Origin: Mesorhabditis belari
Lineage: Eukaryota; Nematoda; Chromadorea; Rhabditida; Rhabditidae
DNA: 64,000 nucleotides
Direction of reading: 5' to 3'
NCBI GenBank assembly: GCA_958450365.1
Contig: CAUEEP010000758.1
Span: 972,565 to 1,036,564 of the forward strand
Shown: piece by piece, positions 56,876 through 64,000 of the stretch
Layout of the letters: every line of letters starts with the position of its first letter
Position numbering within the stretch: the first letter of the stretch is position 1
The notes under the pieces: generated by a model
Database searches by the model: none
Seen by the model: the letters and a program-made list of their open reading frames with translations, nothing else
What the model was told of the DNA's origin: nothing
Position numbers and translations under genes: made by a program

Positions 56876-57022
56876 AATGAATACTATAGTAAGATATCTA
56901 TTAGGTTGATGGGAAAATAATCGCAATAAACAAGAAATAAACAAGACTCAAACTTTGTCTTTGATTTTAAAAGTCCTTTTGCGTCATTGATATTAAACTT
57001 TTAGCTAATTGTGATTGATATA

Positions 57023-57252
57023 CAGTACTGGACAATGGAATATCATACCTGAAAAACGATCGTCACTTTCGCGCGTCTGTAACTCCTTTGTCTTTGCGTT
57101 TAAACTATTAGTGTTATACATTTTCTGAAAGCTCTTTTCAAGGGCTACACAATGGTAATATTAATATTAAAAAATACGATAAAGACAAGGGAGTTATAGA
57201 CGCGCGAAGGGACGATCTTTTTTCAAATATGATATTTCATTGTCCCGTAGTG
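57023..57252. mobile_element. Foldback element, family G (second copy)
   Basis: CAGTACTGGACAATGGAATATC to its inverse, flanked by TA. Closely matches 33083-33313. Confidence 0.8.
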
Positions 57253-57329
57253 TATGTTCCTCTCTTTTATGTTCTTTTTTACTTTACAATCAGTCTTTAT
57301 TTTGAATAAAAATTGAGTGTTTTAAGAGC

Positions 57330-58423
57330 ATGGATAAGGAACAATTTCGGACACTTTTTTTTCTACAAGTTCAAGCTTGACCATACAGCTTGGCCATACA
57401 GCTTGGCCATCAAGCTTGGCCATACAGCTTGGCCATCAAGCTTGGCCATACAGCTTGACCATACAGCAACAGAAGCGACTGGTGATATCAACAGGGCATT
57501 TGGCGAGGGAAGTGTTTCTTATGGTATGGTTGCTTTTTGGTTTCGGCGATTTCACTCGAGCGATGAGACGTTTCATGACAAAGAACGTCAAGGAAGGCCT
57601 CCCAGAGTTGATGATGAAGAATTGGAAAAAAACTGGTGGAAGGAGATTCGACCAAAACATTTCGAGAATACGCACAAGACCTTCATTCAACAATTTTGGC
57701 TCATTTGAAATCAATCGGAAAGGTAAAGAAGATGGAGCAATGGATCCCGAACGAATTAAGTCCCTCGCAGAGGCTGCAGCGTCTGACAGCCGCCTCGACG
57801 CTTCTAACCCGAAATGAAAAAGATCCATTTCTGAAGCGGATTGTCACGTGTGACGAAAAATGGATCCTATACGACAGCAGAAAAAGAAGATCCGAATGGC
57901 TCAGCAAAGATGAAAAGCCCAAACGCACTGCAAAGCCAGAGCTTCCTCAAAAAAAGCGTGATGCTTACTGTTTGGTGGTCCATGAAAGGAATAATACATT
58001 TTTCTTTCTTGAAAACAGGAAATTCTATGAATTGGGACCAATATATTTTGAAAATAGAAAAAATGCATATAAAATTGACAATCTTGGATCCAGGTTTGGT
58101 GAATCGGAAAGGTCCGGTCTTGCTTCACGACAACGCTCACCCGCACATTTCAACTAAAACCATCAAAAAAATTGAGCGAGCTGGGCTACGAAATTCTTAA
58201 TCGCCCACCTTATTCACCAGATCTTTCTCCTACGGATTTCCACTTTTTCAAGCATCTGTGCCATTTTCTAGAAAATAAACAATTCAAGAATCAAGGCGAG
58301 GCCGAAAACGCTTTCCAGCAGTTTATCGACTCGAGAACGCCAAATTTCTATTCTGATAGAATTGGAAAACTTGTTTCGCGTTCGCAGCAGTGTATAGATG
58401 ATGATGGTTTTTACTTTGAATAA
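57330..58423 (+). pseudogene. Degenerate mariner transposase (element 3)
   Basis: Starts MDKEQFRTLFFYKFKLDH near 57330. A 13-base tandem expansion (CTTGGCCATACAG, 57375-57470) then breaks it. Pieces FGEGSVSYGMVAFWFRRFHS, ERQGRPPRVDDEELE, VTCDEKWILYDSRKR, WWSMKGIIHFSFLK, LLHDNAHPHIS and PPYSPDLSPTDFHFFKHL are in order but in at least three frames. Ends DDDGFYFE. Spacing fits DD34D mariner. Inactive. Confidence 0.85.
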
Positions 58424-58489
58424 ATTCATTTGTTATTGACTTTTAGTTTTGAACTTGAAGTTAGAGGCTTCAAATTTCGTTTATTTTCT

Positions 58490-58695
58490 CACCAACCTAC
58501 ACCAACAATCACCAACAACAATCACCAACAATCACCAACAATCACCAACAACAATCACCAACAATCACCAACAACAATCACAACCAACAACAATCTCACC
58601 AACAATCACCAACAACAATCACCAACAATCACCAACAACAATCACCAACAATCACCAACAACAATCACAACCAACAACAATCTCACCAACAATCT
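58490..58695. repeat. ACCAACAATC satellite
   Basis: About 20 short units of (ACCAACA)ATC with an ~100-base duplicated block. It starts at the right end of mariner 3. Confidence 0.9.
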
Positions 58696-58699
58696 TTAT

Positions 58700-60840
58700 T
58701 GATCTTTACCAGTCTAAAAAGCTTTCTCTTAAAAAGTTCTTTTCCAAATACAGGAAATGATTTGTGATTTTTTTTTCCCATGATCGTTTTCTTTTCTGTT
58801 TCAATGATCTCTTCAATTTTATTTCGAATGGAAAAGTGCCAAAAGAAGAGAGAGAAAATGGGCATATGACTGGGGAAAAGAAAAGAACGAACTCGTTTTG
58901 TTTCGATCAATTCTTGAGAAAAAAAAAAGAAATGGAATTGATTTTTATTTTATTTTAATTAATTATTGTATTGTTAGTATAGTTTCTTTGTTTTACTCAT
59001 CTTCATTTACTCATCTCATTCCTCAATCTCTTACTCTTACTGTTTTACTCATCTTATTCCTCAATCTCGAAAACCCCCGGAAACCGATTCACATCTGAAT
59101 TTCTTTTTGTATCATCCAGAAAGGAAAACTCCTTGTATTAAACGTTCTTTGTGTGCGCGCAAAATCGCTGCTCGCCTGGCATACCCGTTTGATATAGGGT
59201 AAAAACCTAGGCCAATCAATCAAGCCAAAAAAAACGAGCTCAATTTCGATCAATCCTTGAGAAAAACAGGGGGGGAAAAGTGATCGCGATCAATCTCTCG
59301 TTTCCCCCAATCTCTCCCAATCTCCCCCAATCTCCCCCAATCTCTCCCTGTCATTCATAGTCTGTGCTATTGACTGAAACATTGTTCTGATCAGTGATTC
59401 AAAAAAATTCTCGCGAATTCGGGGTAAATTTATCCCAAATTTGTCTTTCTTTTTGTATCTATCTATGCGATTTATCTGTTTATTGTTTTTTTTTCGATTT
59501 TTCCACACCAAACACCAAAATGACAATGCGGATTTGTCGGTTAATTGGAGTGAAAGGTTTTCGCTTGTTTCATTGCTGACTAGACTCACTTTTTTTTTTT
59601 TGAGTTTGACCTAGTTTTTTGTCTAATTTTTGGTTGATAGAACAGATTTTGACTTTACAGGTTACAAGTTTTGTCCTTTATTTGACTTCTCTCTAGAAGC
59701 TGCCTGGTTGCTTTTATTTCATAAGTTTTTATAGTCAAAAGATAGCCAATCTTTTACAGAATTTAAATCTTATTACATTTTTGAATAAATTTTGATTTAT
59801 TGCTTTTCTATGCTCTTCGAAAAAAAGCTCTGTTTCATAGATTTTTCGCTTTTTTTTTATTGGAAAAATTTCTATAAAAATTAGAAATTTATTGTTGTTT
59901 TATTTCTAGTTTTAAACTTATTAAACAATTTTTTTTAAATATTACTAATCATTTGTTTCTAAGTTGGATAGATTTTCTTATACTAGTTGTACTAATAACG
60001 GGTGTGATCACAGAAAGTTCACGCAAACGCAAATTCACTCAAAATTTAAAGTTATTTTAAAAAATAGGCTTTTAATTCTGTGAATAATTGGCTATCTTTT
60101 AGATATAAACACAAATAATAAAAATTAAAGAGAATTTAATTGAAGAATTGAAGAGAATTGAATTTTAAAAGGATCGAACTTTTGCCCATCTTGTATATTG
60201 AACTTATAAATTCCTATTAACTTCAGAAATCTTTTTTCCTAAAAAATCCCTTTTTTCCTTATTGTGCCTAAAGTATATTGTGTACATTATTTTAAGTATT
60301 CTATTCTTGCCCAAAGATTTTTAATCAAGCCAACCCTAGTAACTAGATCTTGGCTTCTGCTCGAACTCTACCGAATCGCCGATCTTCTCACTAACTCTTT
60401 GTCACCCTAGTTAAATCAAGTTTGAAGTGTTCTGGGCTTATTGAAAGTACTGTTGACCCATTGACCCATTGATTCTCTGCGTCTCTGAGTCCTAAATTGG
60501 CTTCCGACCTCTAAACGTTCTTCTCTCAAGTTGAGAGTCTCAACAGTTCTCTGAACATTGATCACCCAGTGACCGCAATCTAATCTATCTGATTGAAATG
60601 AGTGATCTCTGTCCTAAATTCTCTTCCAAACCTTTAAAGATTCTGCTATCAAAGATCTATCAATTTGCCTATTTCAGAGATCACTTAAAGAGGGGCAATC
60701 TTTAGAAATCTCAGTGAATATATATGTTGTGTCCGATTCAAACAAGCTGACTACCAAATTGCAAGAAAAACTTCTCAAAATTGTCACTGTTTATGCAAAA
60801 CAAATGATAAAGAATGCTATTTTTCTCAAGGAAATGCTTA
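58700..60840. other. Non-coding AT-rich stretch
   Basis: Contains a CTCCCCCAAT microrepeat (59298-59345) and long T tracts. No exon, RNA gene or mobile element recognised. Confidence 0.4.
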
Positions 60841-61256
60841 TATGTTGTGTCCGATTTAGATTGAACTTATCGCGGACGTCCGATTTAGATTACAGTCTAT
60901 ATCGGACGTCCGATTTAGATTCAATCTAAATCTTATATAGATTGAACAATAATATAAACATGCTTAATATATGTTCTTAAGCGTTTTCTGTAGTTTTCTG
61001 CATTTTTCAAAGGTCTTTTATTGATTACAGTCTATATCGGACGTCCGATACAGATCGAACAATAATAAACGTGCTTAACATATGTTCTTTGAAAAGCGCA
61101 GAAAATTGCAAAAAAACGCTTAAGAACATATATTAAGCACTTTTATTAATTGTTCGATCTGTATCGGACGTCCGATATAGACTGTAATCTAAATCGGACG
61201 TCCGCGATAAGTTCAATCTAAATCGGACGGAAATCTAAATCGGGCACAACATATAT
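60840..61256. repeat. Large compound palindrome with TATCGGACGTCCGATA cores
   Basis: The outer arms (ATATGTTGTGTCCGATTTAG and inverse) enclose nested dyads, several centred on the perfect palindrome CGGACGTCCG. The inner arms share ATATGTTCTTAAGCGTTTTC. About 415 bp in total. No coding capacity. Confidence 0.8.
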
Positions 61257-61514
61257 AAAGAGGCTATGGGGGTTGATCGACGGTTGATCGACGATCTCTC
61301 TAGATAATTCCAATATCTCATATCAAATTTCTCTTCTCTCAGCTAATTGATATGATCTCCCTTTCAAGCTGGGAAGATATAAAGGAAGATCTGAGATCCC
61401 GATCCGGCTATTTTCGCTATCGGCTATTTTTAATTCCCCGAAAATTTTCCCTAATCTGCATATGTGATAAACAATTATTTTGATATCAAAATATGCGATA
61501 TTAATCAAATCTGC

Positions 61515-61612
61515 GACCCGCGCCGCATGAGATCCTTGTTATTTTTGTGAGCTTTGACGAGCGCTTTATCCTCTCTGGGTGTTGTAATTGGTGGACGGCC
61601 TGATTTTGAAAT
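61515..61612 (-). pseudogene. Tc1-like transposase HTH fragment
   Basis: The minus strand encodes SKSGRPPITTPREDKALV and then KAHKNNKDLMRRGSQ, resembling the second helix-turn-helix (GRPR-like motif) region of Tc1/Tc3 transposases. No catalytic part follows. Confidence 0.5.
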
Positions 61613-61761
61613 CAAATCAATCAATTTTTTCTTTTATTAAAATCCCTCCTCTTGAATCGCTTTTCTTTCCAAAAATTTAGTTTGAATTAAATTAAATTAA
61701 ATTAAATTGATAATATCCAAAATTTGCCAATTTTCGTATAATACTTTAAGAGCTTTAGAAT

Positions 61762-61826
61762 CTACAATTACAATTACAACTACAATTACAATTACAACTA
61801 CAACTACAACTACAATTACAATTACA
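61762..61826. repeat. ACAATTACAACT microrepeat
   Basis: Ten ACAATT/ACAACT 6-base units. Confidence 0.85.
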
Positions 61827-62039
61827 GAATCTTCTGCTTGTCTAACTCTAATATCAGTCAGTCAATCAATCGAATTCTCATATTCTTTCTATATCTTTAT
61901 TTTAATTATCATCATTACTTGAATTCTCTTTAATCACTAGAATAAGAATTTCTTAGTCAATCAATGCTTAATGTTTTTAGATCCAAAAATCCCTAGCAAG
62001 AAATTGTAAGATTTGAAAAGAGGAAATTTGTTGAGAATC

Positions 62040-62540
62040 TTCGATGTCATCAATGACTCATCAATCAAAGAAGAAAGGGAAAAGAAAGAGAAAAGAAAGG
62101 AAAAATAAAGGAAAAAAAGAAGATTCCCAAAATAGGGCTGAGAAAAGAGGAAGGGGAATCTTGAGGGAAATGGAGGCAAGATTTGGAAGGGGGGAAGATT
62201 CTGATGAGAGGGGAAGAGAGGGGAATGGCGATGAGGAGAGTGTTTGTGGGTGGGCGTTTGTTCTCTGCTGCTTTTCTTCTGTTTCTATTTTGCTCCCAAA
62301 ACCAAAAGCTGGTTAAATTTGTGAATTCCTCCGATTAAACGTCGATTTGTAAATTTTTCGCTTTCATTAGCACAATACTATCCAGGTTTCAGCCTTTAGA
62401 ATGACTCTCAACGGGAAATTTTTTGTTCTGTTCCTGAATTGTCTTCTGGTTTCTCTTTCTCTTTCCTTTCCTCCTCTTCCCTTCTTCCTTCCCTTCTCTT
62501 TCCTTCTTCCTTTCTTTCTCTTCCCTTCTTCCTTCCTCAC
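62040..62540. other. Purine-rich then pyrimidine-rich stretch
   Basis: AAAGAAAGGAAAAAT-type sequence at 62065-62225 and CTTCTTCCTTCC-type sequence at 62445-62540. The two could pair. No gene recognised. Confidence 0.4.
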
Positions 62541-63246
62541 TTCCACCAAAAATTTGATCATAATTAAGTGCTTCTTTGTCTTTTCATTAATTTATTTTGT
62601 AAATACTATTTTTTCTGAATATTTTCCAATACTTTATAACTAAACTAATCTATAATCGTTCCCCAAGGAATTGCAAGAGAAAACTTGACAATCTGGGTCA
62701 AACTTGTGTCAAAAAAAAGGGGTAAAAAAAGAGGGGGTCATCACAATTGGAAAAAGACAAAAAGAGAAAAAATTCGCATCGATTGATAATCTTTTTGATC
62801 GACAGATTTGGGAAAATTGAGAGAATTAGAGAAAAATGGGAAATGATGCAAAGAAAAGATGGGTCTTTTCATAGTTTTTTTTACATAAAAATCCTTTTTT
62901 TCTGTTTTTTTCTCATTTCAGACGTTGTGGCTATCGTTTTTTTTGCAGAAATTCTCAGCTTTTTCATTGCTCAATGAAATGCTCAATGAATAAATTGCTC
63001 AAATGAATAAATCGTGTTTTTTAAAGCGTTATCTACTTTAAATCTATTAAAGATTGATAACCCTCAAAAATTGAAATTGAAATTGAAATTCAAAATTGAA
63101 ATTCAAAATTGATCCTTTTTTATCGATAAACTTTTTCATTACGTACTTTGCGCTTGAATCTCTGTAAAATACCCCTTCTGATGCACAGAAAACTCGATTT
63201 TCTTTGCGGAAATAAGTCATAGAAAAGGGAAGAATCGAAGAACGAA

Positions 63247-63445
63247 GTGGACCCTCCTGGCCCTCCTGGCCCTCCTGGCCCTCCTGGCCCTCCTGGCCCT
63301 CCTGGCCCTCCTGGCCCTCCTGGCCCTCCTGGCCCTCCTGGCCCTCCTGGCCCTCCTGGCCCTCCTGGCCCTCCTGGCCCTCCTGGCCCTCCTGGCCCTC
63401 CTGGCCCTCCTGGCCCTCCTGGCCCTCCTGGCCCTCCTGGCCTCC
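63247..63445. repeat. Perfect 9-bp minisatellite (CCTGGCCCT), collagen-like on + strand
   Basis: About 21 identical CCTGGCCCT units. On the plus strand the frame reads (Gly-Pro-Pro)n, the ideal collagen triplet, from 63247 to 63435 before running into [10 protein letters not shown]. The lack of any codon variation and the absence of a splice acceptor in front argue for a minisatellite and not an exon. Confidence 0.85.
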
Positions 63446-63507
63446 TGGATTTTCTTTTGTGCTTTACTTTTCATTCAAAATTTCTTTAATTTGATTTAAT
63501 TTGATTT

Positions 63508-63804
63508 ACCGTCTTTCTTCGAATAGAAGACCGGGTAAAGAGTATGATCGCGTACTCCTGCGTAGCAGCCCTTTTTAACATTTCTTTTCTGCATAAAAGC
63601 TTTCAATCAAGTGCTATAGAGCTGGAAAATGGCTCAAAAATGGCTCAAAAAATCTGTTAGCTCATGTGGTATTTTTGAGTCATTTTCCAGCTCTATAGCA
63701 CTTGATTGAAAGCTTTTATGCAGAAAAGAAATTTTAAAAAGGGCTACTACGCAGAAGTACGCCATGATACTCTTTACCCGGTCTTCTATTCGAAGAAATA
63801 CGGT
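63508..63804. mobile_element. Foldback element, family B (third copy)
   Basis: [TA]CCGTCTTTCTTCGAATAG to GAAATACGG[TA], arms matching the other two copies. The centre has a small duplication (AAAATGGCTCAAAAATGGCTC). Confidence 0.85.
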
Positions 63805-63909
63805 AATTTTCTTTAATTTCTTTAATTTCTTTAATTTCTTTAATTTCCAGGTGATTATTCTGAAAGGAAAAGGAAAAGAAAAAGAAAAAAACACAAGAAA
63901 ATCACAAAA

Positions 63910-64000
63910 ATGGCGTCAATTTCGGAGGCATCACAAGCAGAAATCGATAAAATGATGATGAGAAGGAATTCGAGTCCACATTTGATCAATGGAGGGCACA
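63910..64000 (+). CDS. Probable first coding exon, product unknown (cut by window edge)
   Basis: An open frame starts MASISEASQAEIDKMMMRRN and runs to the window end. It is preceded by AATCACAAAA at the start codon and by a TTTCCAG acceptor near 63850 that could be a trans-splice or 5' UTR splice site. The peptide is hydrophilic and Ser/Met/Arg-rich. It is too short to place in a family. Confidence 0.4.
   Translation, partial: MASISEASQAEIDKMMMRRNSSPHLINGGH

Larger units (their letters stand above)
56904..58497 (+). mobile_element. mariner element 3, with a family G element inside
   Basis: Ends GGTTGATGGGAAAATAATCGC and, inverted, GTTTATTTTCTCACCAACC are flanked by TA. The 5' non-coding part is interrupted by a family G foldback at 57023-57252. 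Confidence 0.82.

Noticed and set aside
56555..56944. ~120-codon frames of Tyr-Asn-Tyr-Ser-Thr-Phe-Ile-Val repeats on both strands
   Set aside because: By-product of the 30-base TATAGTAC satellite.
59394..59579. Small frame ending TMRICRLIGVKGFRLFHC as a possible short gene
   Set aside because: No splice context or similarity; within AT-rich non-coding DNA.
61323..61508. Short minus-strand frame beside the Tc1-like fragment as its continuation
   Set aside because: The sequence does not resemble the catalytic part of Tc1 transposases and the frame is not continuous with the fragment.

Overview
The window looks like nuclear DNA from a free-living, probably rhabditid, nematode. Two intact major sperm protein (MSP) genes, a family known only from nematodes, are the strongest clue. 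Supporting signs are many 35-60 bp introns ending in TTTAG or TTTTCAG, candidate trans-splice acceptors just upstream of start codons, a secreted tyrosinase with a Cys-rich tail, and many Tc1/mariner elements. Species cannot be assigned. All gene models below were built by eye from splice sites, reading phase and protein family knowledge, so single exon edges may be off by a few bases.

Layout: (1) 0.4-3.7 kb, + strand: 3' part of an UNC-93-like membrane protein gene, cut by the window edge. (2) 4.8-11.5 kb, + strand: an ING3-type PHD-finger gene followed 345 bp later by a FAF1/UBXN-3-type UBX gene, possibly an operon. Each carries one complete antisense MSP gene inside one of its introns. (3) 12.5-23.1 kb, + strand: a 16-exon secreted tyrosinase. 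One 5.1 kb intron contains a pogo/Tigger transposon interrupted by two mariners. (4) 23.5-27.1 kb, - strand: an 8-exon gene for a basic 230-residue protein that I do not recognise. (5) 30.4-35.7 kb, - strand: an 11-exon mitochondrial trans-2-enoyl-CoA reductase (MECR) gene, also full of repeats in its introns.

(6) 36-49.7 kb: a gene-poor stretch with satellites, foldback repeats, a Tc3-like remnant and a U6 snRNA sequence that lacks the usual T-rich terminator. (7) 49.7-51.1 kb, + strand: a small secreted Cys-rich protein with a hydrophobic tail (Ly6/three-finger-like). (8) 51-63.9 kb: satellites, more foldback elements, a degenerate mariner, a large palindrome and a perfect 9-bp collagen-like minisatellite. 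(9) 63.9 kb: a probable first coding exon running off the right edge.

The host genes are unrelated housekeeping or secreted functions and do not form one pathway. The main theme is architectural. Short introns are plain, while almost every long intron is explained by an inserted unit: an MSP gene, transposon, foldback element, tRNA-like sequence or satellite. Three different foldback families share the same CCGTA termini flanked by TA. A fourth makes 9-bp target duplications.
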